Source: Dehalococcoidia bacterium (GTDB taxonomy: Bacteria > Chloroflexota > Dehalococcoidia > SpSt-223). From it: 64,000 bases of DNA. The notes below the pieces were generated by a model, which saw only the letters and a program-made list of their open reading frames with translations, was not told the origin of the DNA and ran no database searches. The position numbers and the translations under genes were made by a program. Below, in pieces: positions 44,535 through 55,842 of this stretch (position 1 is the first letter of the stretch; each line of letters opens with the position of its first letter). The DNA is taken from contig BPIC01000005.1 of the NCBI GenBank assembly GCA_026003895.1, positions 186,001-250,000 on the forward strand, in the 5' to 3' direction.

Positions 44535-45623
44535 CTAAATCCCGAGCGAGATCCCGAGGCCGCGAGCGGTTTGGACAAGCTCGCCATCTGGGGGGACCGT
44601 CCGGATTCGACCGACGCAGCGCTCTAGCGGCACTTCACAAATGCGGTTGCCCTTGAGCGCGACCATGTGGTTGAACATCCCCTTGGCGACACTGCGCACC
44701 GCGGCTGCGCCGTATCGGGTGGCGAGCACGCGGTCGAAGGCAGTGGGCGTTCCGCCGCGCTGAAGATGGCCAAGGACGGTACAGCGCGATTCGTGTCCGC
44801 TGGACATGGCGAGGGTATCGCTCAGCCATTCGCCGATCCCGCCAAGTCGACCGAGCGACAGCTCGTCCTTGGGCTGGATGTAAAACTGGCCACTCCCGGC
44901 GGCCTTTGCCCCTTCGGCGACGACCACGATGCTGAAGTGTCGTCCGGCCCGGTCGCGTTCCGCGATCTTTTCCACGACTTTCCGGACGTGAAACGGGATT
45001 TCCGGGATGAGGATGACGTCTGCACCACCGGCGATTCCCGCGTGGATGGCGATCCAGCCGGCATCACGTCCCATGACCTCGAGCACCATCACCCGATGGT
45101 GGCTTTCGGCGGTCGTGTGGAGCTTGTCGATGGCCTCGGTGGCGGTAAGCACGGCGGTATCGAAACCAAACGTTTGATCGGTCTCGGGCAGGTCATTGTC
45201 AATCGTCTTGGGGACGCCGACGACGGGGACACCCTTCTTCGCGAGCTCGTGACCGATGTTGAGCGTTCCGTCGCCTCCGATGACGATGAGTGCATCGATG
45301 CCGAGCTCCTCGAGCGTGGCGATCGCTTCCGGAGTCTGATCGACCAGCTCGACACGCCCGTTGGAGTCGACACGCCGGACGAGCGGGCTGCCGCGGTTCG
45401 CCGTCCCCAAGATCGTCCCGCCGCGTGGAAGGATCCCTCGCACATCGTCGAGTGTTAGCGGCTCAGCGCTGGTGGGCGGGATGAGTCCGTCGAAGCCGTT
45501 CCGAATCCCGATGACTTCCCAGCCGTAATCGTGAATCGCCGTCTTCACCACTGCGCGAATCACCGCATTGAGACCCGGGGCGTCGCCTCCGCCGGTGAGC
45601 ATGCCGATTCGTCGGATGACCAT
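44535..45623 (-). CDS. pfkA: 6-phosphofructokinase
   Basis: Glycolytic enzyme of 362 residues phosphorylating fructose 6-phosphate. The phosphoryl-donor motif is GGDGT (116-120), and the catalytic loop is PKTIDND (138-144). Gly at the position equivalent to E. coli 104 predicts use of ATP, while Lys in PKTIDND is the residue of PPi-type and group III enzymes. Together they place it in the mixed-substrate group III, most likely ATP-dependent. The LEVMGRDAGWIA signature and the GHLQRGG segment are intact. The ATG at 45623 has no ribosome binding site and coincides with the predicted transcription start. Confidence 0.95.
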   Translation of the reverse strand: MVIRRIGMLTGGGDAPGLNAVIRAVVKTAIHDYGWEVIGIRNGFDGLIPPTSAEPLTLDDVRGILPRGGTILGTANRGSPLVRRVDSNGRVELVDQTPEAIATLEELGIDALIVIGGDGTLNIGHELAKKGVPVVGVPKTIDNDLPETDQTFGFDTAVLTATEAIDKLHTTAESHHRVMVLEVMGRDAGWIAIHAGIAGGADVILIPEIPFHVRKVVEKIAERDRAGRHFSIVVVAEGAKAAGSGQFYIQPKDELSLGRLGGIGEWLSDTLAMSSGHESRCTVLGHLQRGGTPTAFDRVLATRYGAAAVRSVAKGMFNHMVALKGNRICEVPLERCVGRIRTVPPDGELVQTARGLGISLGI

Positions 45624-45629
45624 AGGTGG

Positions 45630-45659
45630 ACTCTACCTACCTGCCGGTGCGTCGCACAA
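45630..45659 (-). promoter_or_regulatory. pfkA promoter, leaderless layout
   Basis: On the minus strand: TTGTGC (45654-45659), an 18-base spacer and TAGAGT (45630-45635). Seven bases past the -10 lies the A of the pfkA ATG, so the message is probably leaderless. Confidence 0.55.
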
Positions 45660-45665
45660 TCAGGT

Positions 45666-45702
45666 GGAAACGAAAGGCCCCCGGGGGATGAAGCCGGGGG
45701 CC
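45666..45702 (-). terminator. Terminator of clpC
   Basis: A nine-base stem GGCCCCCGG/CCGGGGGCC (45676-45684 and 45694-45702) with a nine-base loop. On the minus strand it is followed by TTTCGTTTCC, a weak T-rich tail. It lies 20 bases after the clpC stop and before the pfkA promoter. Confidence 0.75.
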
Positions 45703-45721
45703 AAACCAACCTTGGTCGAGC

Positions 45722-48181
<2,460 letters not shown>

Positions 48182-48246
48182 GGCCGCCTGCTCCATGCTG
48201 GGCGCCGTGCGCCCTGAACGAATTGCCGCTGGACCGTTCGGAGGGG

Positions 48247-49425
48247 TTAGTCAGCGTCATCATCGCGACGACGATGAAAGGCTTCCTCACCCAGTTCTTC
48301 GACCGCTTGCCGGAGGCTGAGGCCGAGCCGGTGTCGCTCTGGCTCGATCTTCACCACCTTCAGGGTGAGCACGTCGCCTTCTCGGACTACTTCCCGCGGA
48401 TGGGTAATCCGCCGGTCACTCAACTCAGAGACGTGGATCAACCCCTCGATCCCTTCTTCGAGTCGAGCAAACGCCCCGAACGACGTCAGCTTTGTAATTC
48501 TACCAGTAACCAGTTGACCGAGAGAATACCTTCCTGTCACCCGCTGCCAGGGCTCGCCCTGGGCGCGCCGGAGACTCAGGCCAATCTTTTTGGTGTCGGG
48601 GTCGACATTCATCACATAGACGTTCACTTCGTCGCCCGGTTTGACGACTTCGCTGGGATGGTCGACCCGGTCCCAAGACAACTCAGACAAGTGAATCAGC
48701 CCGTCCGCCCCCCCGAGATCGACGAACGCGCCAAATGCGGTGACACTCGTGATGATGCCCCGCCTCACATCCCCCGGCGCCAGTTCCCCAAGCAGGCGTT
48801 CTTTTTGTTGACTGCGCCATTCCTGCATGGCGGCGCGCTCGGACAAGATGACTCGATTGCGCCGCCGGTTCATTTCCACGACTTTCATGCGCAGGGTGCG
48901 ACCGACCATCTCCTTCAGCCGGTCGTCGAGCTGCGCCTCGGGACCGGCATCCGCCCGCAGTCCCATCACCTGCGAACTCGGGAGAAAACCCCGCACACCA
49001 TCAATGGAAACGATGAGGCCGCCTTTATTGTAATCGACGACCTCGCCCTCGAAAATCTCCTGCGTCTCAAAGAGCCGCTGCACCTTCCGCCAACCACGCT
49101 CGGCTCGCGCTCGATCGACCGATAAAACGGCACCGCCACCGGTGTCTTCCGGCTGGACGACGTAGACGAGGACGGTGTCTCCGACCTTGAGCGGCGCTTC
49201 GCCAGAAGCGACACTGGTCGCTTCATTAGCAGGAACGTGACCTTCAGACTTTCCCCCGATGTCGACAAGGATGCCTTCGCGGTCGATCGCGACGACTGAC
49301 CCCTCGACGACGTCACCGCGCCGGAGCACGGCGTAGCTCATGCTCTCCTCGGCCTCGAGGAGCTCTTGCATCGTCTGACCGTTATCGTCGGTCGAGTGGC
49401 CCGAATAGCTCTTCGTGAACGTCAC
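48247..49425 (-). CDS. rpsA: Ribosomal protein S1-like protein, four S1 domains
   Basis: About 392 residues with four S1 RNA-binding domains, starting at [58 protein letters not shown] and [18 protein letters not shown]. The last two are the strongest. This is the short S1 form of Gram-positive-type bacteria, which helps mRNA binding or acts as an RNA chaperone. The N-terminus is uncertain: the frame is open to 49743, but the promoter lies at 49475-49503. GTG 49425, TTG 49431 or an ATT at 49440 (eight bases after GGAG) are the candidates. I list GTG 49425 as the most conventional. Confidence 0.88.
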   Translation of the reverse strand: MTFTKSYSGHSTDDNGQTMQELLEAEESMSYAVLRRGDVVEGSVVAIDREGILVDIGGKSEGHVPANEATSVASGEAPLKVGDTVLVYVVQPEDTGGGAVLSVDRARAERGWRKVQRLFETQEIFEGEVVDYNKGGLIVSIDGVRGFLPSSQVMGLRADAGPEAQLDDRLKEMVGRTLRMKVVEMNRRRNRVILSERAAMQEWRSQQKERLLGELAPGDVRRGIITSVTAFGAFVDLGGADGLIHLSELSWDRVDHPSEVVKPGDEVNVYVMNVDPDTKKIGLSLRRAQGEPWQRVTGRYSLGQLVTGRITKLTSFGAFARLEEGIEGLIHVSELSDRRITHPREVVREGDVLTLKVVKIEPERHRLGLSLRQAVEELGEEAFHRRRDDDAD

Positions 49426-49443
49426 GCCCAACCTGCGAATCCA

Positions 49444-49457
49444 CTGTCCTCCGACAG
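49444..49457 (-). promoter_or_regulatory. Leader hairpin with the ribosome-binding site in its loop
   Basis: On the minus strand CTGTC-GGAG-GACAG: a five-base stem (six with a G-U pair) whose four-base loop is the Shine-Dalgarno core. It lies in the S1 gene leader, about 20 bases before the GTG and eight before an ATT. Such a hairpin could be a target for autoregulation. Confidence 0.5.
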
Positions 49458-49474
49458 CTTCTGGGACTAGCCCG

Positions 49475-49503
49475 AGTATATACCTCGTACCGTGAATTCG
49501 CAA
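49475..49503 (-). promoter_or_regulatory. Promoter of the S1 gene
   Basis: On the minus strand: TTGCGA (49498-49503), a 17-base spacer and TATACT (49475-49480). The transcription start is expected near 49468, which fixes the S1 start codon downstream of it. Confidence 0.7.
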
Positions 49504-49638
49504 AGCATTCGCGCCGGGTTCAGCATCCGGCGCCGCCCAGCTCGACCATGCCGAACAGCAATCTGGTCCCCAGATGTTGTATCTGAATCCGGCAATTCTC
49601 CCATGATCTTGTGCCTTCTCGCCTGGCTGGCTGGACGC

Positions 49639-49667
49639 TTGACAAGGGGTCGACCGCTCCCTAGCAT
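49639..49667 (+). promoter_or_regulatory. Promoter of the secreted protein gene
   Basis: A perfect TTGACA (49639-49644), a 17-base spacer and TAGCAT (49662-49667). The leader is about 63 bases to ATG 49737. Confidence 0.65.
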
Positions 49668-49736
49668 TATGCTCGCCAGCCTGGTAGCTTCCAACGTTGC
49701 CGCCGTGCTGGACGAAACGCGCCGGGACGAACATCG

Positions 49737-51059
49737 ATGACACGGTGGCGACTTCTCACCATCGCGCTCGCGCTGGCGGTGGTGGCGCCGGCCAGTTTGA
49801 TCGGCGCGAACCGCGCGTTTGGCGCACCGCCAAAGGATTTTGCAGTCGCGAACGGACACTTTTATTCCCAAGCCAATGGCGATGACAAGAGTCCCTACGG
49901 TTTCACCGTCTCTGACAACGGCGGCGACCTGTTCTACAGCGAGTTTCAGCGCTATGGCGGCGTAAGTGTCCTTGGTTACCCAATCTCGCGGCGATTTCTG
50001 CTGGACGGGTTTCCCTCGCAAGCATTCCAGAAAGGGATCCTTCAGTGGCGCAAGGCGGAGAACCGCGCGGTCTTTGTGAATGTCTTCGACAAACTGAGTG
50101 AAGCGGGCTATGACGACTGGCTGCGCACTGTGCGGCTGGTTCCGAACCGGACCATTCCGGAAGAAGCGAAGAACGTCCCCTTCGACCAGATTGTCGCCGC
50201 GCGACAGGCGGTCCTGAACGATAACCCGCAGATCCGCGCTGCCTACTTTGCCGCCAAGGACCCCATTCTCCAGTATGGGCTGCCAACGTCGAAGGTTGAG
50301 GACCTCGGCGTGGCCTATGTGGTGCGCCTTCAGCGAGCGGTGATTCAGCTTTGGAAGACCGACCAGCCGTGGGCGCGAGCCGGCCAAGTGACGATTGCGA
50401 ACGGTGGCGACGTGTTTAAAGAGGCGGGACTGATCGAGACTGGGCCGGCGACGCCGCATGCCGCGCCTGGGTACGAGAATGAAGGCCCCGCTCCGGTGTT
50501 GCGGGCTCCGGCCGCGCCGCCGCGACCGTCCCAGCCTGCCGAGCGCACCGGAGCGACGAATCCTCCCGCCTCCTCGACGCCCACCGCGAACGCCGTCGCC
50601 TCGAACAAGCCTGTGCGCCAGATCGATCCGCGCAAGCGGACCCAGCCCGCCTACCTCCAAGAAGTTCCGAACGCCGACTTCATGGTGATTAAGCTCCACC
50701 AACGAACAGCGTGCGAAAACGCCTGGATGGGGCACGGCTTCTTTGAAGTGCAGGATAAGAACGGGAAGCCGCTCGACAAGGTGACGATCGTCGCCCAAAG
50801 CGGTGAAACGATTGTTCGTCATATCTCGGGGACGAAATCGCCCGGCAAAGTGGAAGCCTATTTTTACCGCGGGAACTGGACGGCTTGGGTCGAAAAGGAC
50901 GAAAACGGCAACCCCGTCACTTCGGACCGGGCGGTCAATATGGACACGATGATCTTCGCGGTCACCCCGGAAGAACAGGCCGAACGCTACTGCAACGGCG
51001 TTGAAGCAATCACCACCGGGCACTATTCCTACGACGTAACCTTCCGGAAGACGAAGTAG
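49737..51059 (+). CDS. Secreted hypothetical protein with repeat-type N-terminal domain
   Basis: I do not recognise a named family. The 440-residue protein has a clear signal peptide (basic TRWR, then LLTIALALAVVAPASLIGA, cleavage near residue 30). Residues about 31-215 hold aromatic repeats of the kind FYSQANGDDKSPYGF and LFYSEFQRYGGVSVLGYPIS, then FPSQAFQKGILQWR, resembling LGFP-like wall-associated modules. A Pro/Ala/Thr-rich linker (about 245-300) leads to a C-terminal beta domain (about 310-440) with two cysteines. Segments of the beta-propeller protein at 58213 (FFNVWVALGGPASPLGWATS) are of the same general kind. Likely a surface or exported protein. Confidence 0.75.
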   Translation: MTRWRLLTIALALAVVAPASLIGANRAFGAPPKDFAVANGHFYSQANGDDKSPYGFTVSDNGGDLFYSEFQRYGGVSVLGYPISRRFLLDGFPSQAFQKGILQWRKAENRAVFVNVFDKLSEAGYDDWLRTVRLVPNRTIPEEAKNVPFDQIVAARQAVLNDNPQIRAAYFAAKDPILQYGLPTSKVEDLGVAYVVRLQRAVIQLWKTDQPWARAGQVTIANGGDVFKEAGLIETGPATPHAAPGYENEGPAPVLRAPAAPPRPSQPAERTGATNPPASSTPTANAVASNKPVRQIDPRKRTQPAYLQEVPNADFMVIKLHQRTACENAWMGHGFFEVQDKNGKPLDKVTIVAQSGETIVRHISGTKSPGKVEAYFYRGNWTAWVEKDENGNPVTSDRAVNMDTMIFAVTPEEQAERYCNGVEAITTGHYSYDVTFRKTK

Positions 51060-51089
51060 CCACCACAGAGCGTGGTGCTCGCACGTGGC

Positions 51090-51737
51090 TTAGCGCTCGG
51101 TCACTTGGCTCGGCACGTCAGACCTGGGTCCAGCGCGTCCGCGGTTGTCACGCCGCCTCCCTCGGGTTCTCGCTCGATGGCGTCGAGGACGCGGCGGCGC
51201 GGGGATACTACCCTCCAACGGCTCGGCGATCATGACACCGGCCTCGAGGTCGACGTCGAGAATTACGTCGTCCAATGCGGGGAGATAGAGCGGTCCGGTG
51301 GGCGTCCCGACGACATAGACATCATTCGCGCCCGTGAAGAGTACGTCGGTCAGTGTGCCGAGCGGCGCTCCCGTCGGGGTCTGCACGCGCAACCCGATAA
51401 GCTGATGGACGTAGAACTCGCCATCCGGCAAGGGAGGAAGCTCAGCCTTTTGCGCGAGGAGCAGCGCCCCGCGCAGGGATTCCGCGGACGTTCGGTCCTC
51501 GACCCCATCGAGACGCAGCGTCGCGGTTGTCCCGGAGATACGGGCGTTGAGGAGCGTATAGCGTTGGTTGCCGACAAAGAGCTGGCGTCCTCTGACCAGC
51601 CGCTCTGGAAAGTCCGTGTCGAGGCGAACTCGCACCGCCCCCTGTAGTCCCACGGCGCCAACAATCTGCCCGACGATCACGAAGTCGTCACCGACCTCTT
51701 CCGGTCGCCGGGGCAGGCGATTCTGGTCGTTGGTCAC
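51090..51737 (-). CDS. rimM: 16S rRNA processing protein RimM
   Basis: RimM binds S19 and helps the 30S head mature. The 215-residue protein has the N-terminal PRC-type barrel ([18 protein letters not shown]) and the second domain ([20 protein letters not shown], then [20 protein letters not shown]). The last 35 residues are an Arg-rich tail with no counterpart in most RimM proteins. The true start is GTG 51737, overlapping the khpA stop (GTGA); a longer frame continues upstream in the wrong reading of khpA. It is part of rpsP-khpA-rimM. The usual trmD is absent downstream. Confidence 0.92.
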   Translation of the reverse strand: MTNDQNRLPRRPEEVGDDFVIVGQIVGAVGLQGAVRVRLDTDFPERLVRGRQLFVGNQRYTLLNARISGTTATLRLDGVEDRTSAESLRGALLLAQKAELPPLPDGEFYVHQLIGLRVQTPTGAPLGTLTDVLFTGANDVYVVGTPTGPLYLPALDDVILDVDLEAGVMIAEPLEGSIPAPPRPRRHRARTRGRRRDNRGRAGPRSDVPSQVTER

Positions 51738-51961
51738 TCGATTTCGAGCACGTACCGCCCGCCGGTTCGCGTCGCCGCCGCTTTCAGCAGAGTCCGCATG
51801 GCGCTGGCGATGCGGCCCTGTTTGCCAATGACCCGGCCCATGTCGTCGGGAGCGACGCGCAACTCGATAATGGTCGAATGACGGCCGCGGACCTCGCGCA
51901 CCTCGACCTGCTCGGGATGATCGACGATCGATGAGGCGATGTACTCGACGAGTTCCTTCAT
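51734..51961 (-). CDS. khpA: KH-domain RNA-binding protein KhpA
   Basis: A 75-residue single KH-domain protein. It starts [19 protein letters not shown], has the RNA-binding GxxG loop as GKQG in [20 protein letters not shown], and ends with a beta strand. KhpA (YlqC) pairs with KhpB in Gram-positive bacteria to bind RNA and affects cell division and small-RNA networks. The position between rpsP and rimM is conserved across many bacteria. Nine bases separate it from rpsP. Confidence 0.93.
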   Translation of the reverse strand: MKELVEYIASSIVDHPEQVEVREVRGRHSTIIELRVAPDDMGRVIGKQGRIASAMRTLLKAAATRTGGRYVLEIE

Positions 51962-51970
51962 CGCTTGCCG

Positions 51971-52240
51971 CTACGCATGTGCGCTCGGCTGCTTCACCTT
52001 GTCGGCAATGCCGGTAATCGCCAGCAGCTTGGCAACCCGATCGGTCGGCTGGGCCCCGTTGCGAAGCCAACGCAACGCCTTTTCTTCGTCGATCACGATC
52101 GTCGACGGCTCGGTGCGCGGGTTGTAGTGCCCGATAGTCTCGATGAATGCGCCGTCCCGCGGCGAACGAGCGTCCGCTGCGACGACGCGATAGGTCGGTT
52201 GCTTCTTCGACCCCATTCGGCGAAGACGAAGTCGTACCAT
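51971..52240 (-). CDS. rpsP: 30S ribosomal protein S16
   Basis: An 89-residue S16 that binds 16S rRNA early in 30S assembly. It begins [20 protein letters not shown] and continues [20 protein letters not shown], both diagnostic. The start is at 52240 with GAGAGG upstream. It is the first gene of the operon and is driven by an extended -10 promoter at 52270. Confidence 0.96.
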   Translation of the reverse strand: MVRLRLRRMGSKKQPTYRVVAADARSPRDGAFIETIGHYNPRTEPSTIVIDEEKALRWLRNGAQPTDRVAKLLAITGIADKVKQPSAHA

Positions 52241-52269
52241 GAGGTTCCTCTCTGTCGTTGCGACCTAAA

Positions 52270-52300
52270 AGTATAGCAGCCCCTCGGCAGAGCGAGCCAA
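52270..52300 (-). promoter_or_regulatory. rpsP operon promoter
   Basis: On the minus strand TG-C-TATACT, hexamer at 52270-52275 and TG at 52277-52278. A TTGGCT at 52295-52300 lies 19 bases upstream, so the extended -10 probably dominates. The same TGCTATACT occurs before fmdB (39847-39855). Confidence 0.65.
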
Positions 52301-52307
52301 GCCGCGG

Positions 52308-53846
52308 TTATTTCGGTGTGGGGATATATGCCCCGGTCGGCTTCTTGCCGAGCGCATAGGCCGTCGACGTCTTCAGTCCGGCAACTCCAGTGATCACGGG
52401 CAGTAAGACCGGCATGATAGCGTAGAAAATCGCCATCTCGACGATTCGCCGCCACAGGGGCGCTTCCGCTGGAACATAAAGCGGCGTTGCGAGAAGCCGC
52501 CAGAACACGACAAGGCCCAGCACGGTAACGATGGACAGCACAAATGGCAGTCCCGTCTCGAGGGGCGTGAGGTCGTATCGTGGGTAGGCAGTCTCGATGA
52601 CGCTCCGCGCCACGAGGAACCCCCAGCCCGGCAGGATCGTCAGCGTATCCCGCTCAATGCCAGCCCAAAGCTTCAAGCTCGTGTAGTAGAGGTTACCGGC
52701 CTTGACGGCTTCGATGAACTCGTCGAGCGGGCCCTCGCGCCAGCGCGCGCTTTGCCGGAAGAGGACTCGAAAACTTGTCCAATAGTCCCGCAGCCGAGCG
52801 CCGAAGGATCGCCCGGTCTCGAAGATCATGACTGGGTACACGTACGTTGTAACGGGCAACCCGGTCACCGTGAAGTCGTCGCCGTAGCGCATCCGCAGGC
52901 GAAGCTCGATTCCGCTGTCCTGACTGTGGGAGAGGGTTGGCCAGAAATCAACCGAGTGCAACAATTTGAGGCTGGCCGCGGCGCCGGTGAAGGCGATTTC
53001 GGGCCATCGGTTCCAACCCAGTGTCAAGGCGGACGTGCCGAGCGCCGCAATTCGGCTATGGATCGGAGCCGACCAGTAGTCGAGGGTGAACATGACTGCC
53101 GGTTGGTAGACCCGCCTCTGCCGATTCGGGTCGGCGAGGAAGGTCGACAGGAGGCACGCCAGATACTGCGGATGGAGGCGCGTGTCGGAGTCGAAGTCCG
53201 CGACGATCACCTTGGCGGGGTCCCCACCTTCACGCAGTACTTCGTCGTACAACACTCGCCCGGTGTAATGCATTGCGCTGCTTGGCCCGGGTAGAACGTC
53301 CGGCTCCACTGGGTGTACGACCTGGCGGATGCGCAACCGTCCGGCGAACTCGGCGGCGAGCTGGTCGACGATTGGCGGCGTAATGGGGTCGGTCACCTCG
53401 GTGGCATAGACCACTTCGACCTGACGAAGACCTGCCGGGTCGGGCCAAGCGCTCTCGAGGACGGAGCGAATCGACGCCCGCAGCATCTCGACGTTTTTCT
53501 CGCGAAACGCGCGAACCATCAGAATGATTCGATAGTCCTGCCAACCATCGTGTTGCGCCAGCTTGGCCGACCAGTCCTCGCTCGTCGCGCGCTGCACCGG
53601 ATGAAAATTGCTCATTGCGCCGATGCCAAACCAGAGGACCTTGAGCAAGAAAATTCCCGTCGCGACCAGAACGAACGCGAGGCCCGCCATTGGATGGATG
53701 AGCGTGAGCCAGACCGGAGCAAGAACAATGAGCCATGCGAACAATCCGGGATAAGCCTCGATGAAGCGGTCTCGGATCGTGCTGTGCGATCGTGTTGCCG
53801 CGCCCTCCAGTCGCTCTTGGCGAGGGCGAGCCGTTTCTTCGATCAT
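52308..53846 (-). CDS. Membrane glycosyltransferase, GT2 family
   Basis: A 512-residue protein with two membrane helices at about residues 30-80, a cytoplasmic GT2 catalytic domain and further helices at the C-terminus (about 390-490). The catalytic domain has VIVADFDSDTRLHPQYL, a DxD-type motif near residue 195, FTGAAASLKL, and RQSARWREG, which resembles the Q/RxxRW motif of processive synthases. It probably polymerises or transfers an envelope sugar. The frame extends to 53972, but ATG 53846 follows AAGGA. It stands upstream of rpsP on the same strand with its own transcription likely. Confidence 0.85.
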   Translation of the reverse strand: MIEETARPRQERLEGAATRSHSTIRDRFIEAYPGLFAWLIVLAPVWLTLIHPMAGLAFVLVATGIFLLKVLWFGIGAMSNFHPVQRATSEDWSAKLAQHDGWQDYRIILMVRAFREKNVEMLRASIRSVLESAWPDPAGLRQVEVVYATEVTDPITPPIVDQLAAEFAGRLRIRQVVHPVEPDVLPGPSSAMHYTGRVLYDEVLREGGDPAKVIVADFDSDTRLHPQYLACLLSTFLADPNRQRRVYQPAVMFTLDYWSAPIHSRIAALGTSALTLGWNRWPEIAFTGAAASLKLLHSVDFWPTLSHSQDSGIELRLRMRYGDDFTVTGLPVTTYVYPVMIFETGRSFGARLRDYWTSFRVLFRQSARWREGPLDEFIEAVKAGNLYYTSLKLWAGIERDTLTILPGWGFLVARSVIETAYPRYDLTPLETGLPFVLSIVTVLGLVVFWRLLATPLYVPAEAPLWRRIVEMAIFYAIMPVLLPVITGVAGLKTSTAYALGKKPTGAYIPTPK

Positions 53847-54204
53847 TGAGCTACGTCCTTGGGCGCGCGGACCGCGAGCTCGCCTCTGCGATAGCCGCCA
53901 CGGAAAACTCGGGTCCGGCTCACGCCGCTGCCACACGTGGGTCGCGAGCCCGCTGACTCGCACCACCGACACGTCGCCGTGCCGGCAGTATACCAGTCAC
54001 GATTCCGGCCCATCAACCGTGCGGCTGCCCGCTTGCTGCTCGTCGATCGCTCGTTGCTCTGGTGACCGTGCGACCCGTTGGGTCCGTGCTGGTCGCCGCC
54101 CGGCGGGCGATTCGGTACACTTCGCCCGCGATGTCCATTCGGTCAGCCGTTTCCAGCAGCCCGGCTCATTCGGAAAGAAACCGCCGCAACTTCAGGAGGC
54201 GGCA

Positions 54205-54282
54205 GTGCTGATCGGTCGGAGGCGTCTTCTTCAGGCGGCGGGCGCTGTCGCTGGCCTCGCGGCTGTCCGCTGCGCCCCCGAT
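54205..54282 (+). pseudogene. Signal-peptide segment of the solute-binding protein, in another frame
   Basis: GTG 54205, preceded by AGGAGG (54194-54199), reads IGRRRLLQAAGAVAGLAAVR and then CAP: a twin-arginine-like basic start, a hydrophobic core and a Cys typical of lipoprotein signals. This is the missing N-terminus of the binding protein whose main frame is shifted by +1. The switch most likely occurs at the run of five C (54275-54279), after which the other frame reads PILPTSSDIGPPLVQPGG and then TLRIGLAGDPP. Confidence 0.65.
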
Positions 54283-54334
54283 CCTGCCCACCAGCAGCGA
54301 CATCGGTCCCCCGCTCGTTCAGCCGGGGGGGACG

Positions 54335-55840
54335 TTGCGCATCGGACTCGCCGGCGATCCGCCGATGGGCGACCCCCTCTCCATCTCCCCTCCAAACCAA
54401 GTGCTGTGCGGCCTGATCTACAGCCGATTGCTCCGTCCCCGTGCTGGCGCTGGCGTTCCCTACGACTCGGGAGACGTTATCGAAGATCTCGCCGAGAAGT
54501 GGGAGCAGGTCGATGAGGTGGTGTACGTCTTTTACCTGCGGCGAGGAGTGCGCTGGCAGGATCTGCCGCCCGTCGCCGGGCGTGAGCTGATCGCCGACGA
54601 CGTGCGGCTCAGCTTGGAGCGGTTGATCGCCCAGCGCACCAATGCGCCGTCGCTTGCCCTCAGCGCGATCGACCGTATCGACCTGCCTGACCGGTACACG
54701 GTGAAGCTGACGCTGCGCGAACCGCTCCCCTCGATCGTCTCGGCGCTTGCCAGTCCGTTGGCGCGCATCGTGCCCGCTGAGCTTGTGGAGCGTGAGGCCG
54801 ACTTGCGCCGTCTCCCAGTGGGCAGCGGCCCCTTCCTCCTGCCGAGCCTGAGCCGGACGGGCCGCCTCGTGCTCCGCAAGAATCCGGGGTATTTTCGGAC
54901 GAGCCAGCCATACCTCGAATCGGTCGAGCTGATTTCGGTTCCCGACCGCGCCGCCGAACTAGCGCTCTTAAAGAGCCGGGAAAGCGATCTGGGAATTGAG
55001 CCGACGGGCTTGTCCGCGAGCGAGGCCGACAGTGTTCGAGCGGCAAATCCCGATCTCAGCATCAGCCGTATCCAGCGGCCGAGCGTCATCTTGCTTGGCT
55101 TCAATGATGCCCGCGCCCCATTCAACGATGTACGTCTTCGTCAGGCGATTTCACTCGCGGTCGACCGCCGACGTCTCGGCGGTGAGGTGTATGGCGAGCA
55201 CTACGTGCTCTCTGGCCACGTTCCGGCGTCGTTGGCGGACTGGGCGCTCGCGCCCGAGGAAGTCGAACGGCTCTGGGGTCGGCGCGACCTCGCGCGGGCG
55301 CGTGCGCTCTGGAGTGACGCAGCGGCCGTGGATCCCGGTGAGTTGATTATGCTGGTTCATCCCAGCGCCGACGTCGGCGGCCTTGCCGACCTCATTGTCG
55401 AGCAGATTCGGGACATCGGGGTCCGCGTGCGGCCACTTCGCCCCGAACCGGCGATCCTCAGCCGGCTCATGAGCGAGCGTGCCTTCGATCTCCTGCTGGT
55501 GCAGCCCGCTCCCTCGACAGAAGTTGATGATTGGACGGGCGCCCTCTACAGCGCTGCCTCCCCTCGAAACCCGTGGGGCTACGCCGATCGCCGATTCGAC
55601 GAGCTTCTCGTCCGCACGCGACGCGGGCCGGATCGCGAGCTGCGGCGTCGCGCCGCGATCGAACTGCAACGCTATCTCGCAGACAAGCTCCCGGCGGCGC
55701 CGCTCTTCTCCCCAGTTCACTTCTACGCCGTCGCCTCGAACGTGAAAGGATGGGCACCGCACTGGTCCGCTGGCCTTCCCTCCCTCGACGAAGCATGGAT
55801 CTACCGCTCGCCCGAGGCGACGCCGACGGGGCGAGGCTGA
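54335..55840 (+). CDS. ABC-type solute-binding protein, family 5 (oligopeptide/dipeptide type), frameshifted start
   Basis: The frame begins in the mature protein at MRIGLAGDPPMGDPLSISPP, which is normally preceded by 'PGGTL', and has about 500 residues of a cluster C binding protein: SRLLRPRAG near residue 29, DLAEKWEQVDEVVYVFYLRR, VKLTLREPLPSIVSAL, DVRLRQAISLAVDRRRL and the C-terminal LQRYLADKLPAAPLF. Such proteins carry peptides or other substrates to ABC permeases; none is adjacent. The signal peptide lies in the other frame from GTG 54205, so the gene as sequenced cannot produce a secreted protein unless the frame change is an error or is bypassed. A run of seven G at 54325-54331 is a second candidate site. 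Confidence 0.8.
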   Translation: MRIGLAGDPPMGDPLSISPPNQVLCGLIYSRLLRPRAGAGVPYDSGDVIEDLAEKWEQVDEVVYVFYLRRGVRWQDLPPVAGRELIADDVRLSLERLIAQRTNAPSLALSAIDRIDLPDRYTVKLTLREPLPSIVSALASPLARIVPAELVEREADLRRLPVGSGPFLLPSLSRTGRLVLRKNPGYFRTSQPYLESVELISVPDRAAELALLKSRESDLGIEPTGLSASEADSVRAANPDLSISRIQRPSVILLGFNDARAPFNDVRLRQAISLAVDRRRLGGEVYGEHYVLSGHVPASLADWALAPEEVERLWGRRDLARARALWSDAAAVDPGELIMLVHPSADVGGLADLIVEQIRDIGVRVRPLRPEPAILSRLMSERAFDLLLVQPAPSTEVDDWTGALYSAASPRNPWGYADRRFDELLVRTRRGPDRELRRRAAIELQRYLADKLPAAPLFSPVHFYAVASNVKGWAPHWSAGLPSLDEAWIYRSPEATPTGRG

Positions 55841-55842
55841 CC

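Noticed and set aside
49467-51023. A 518-codon minus-strand frame opposite the secreted protein
   Set aside because: It would cover both divergent promoters, and its product is arginine-rich and featureless.
51738-52070. N-terminal extension of rimM
   Set aside because: The long frame reads through khpA in the wrong frame. GTG 51737 overlaps the khpA stop and gives a normal RimM.
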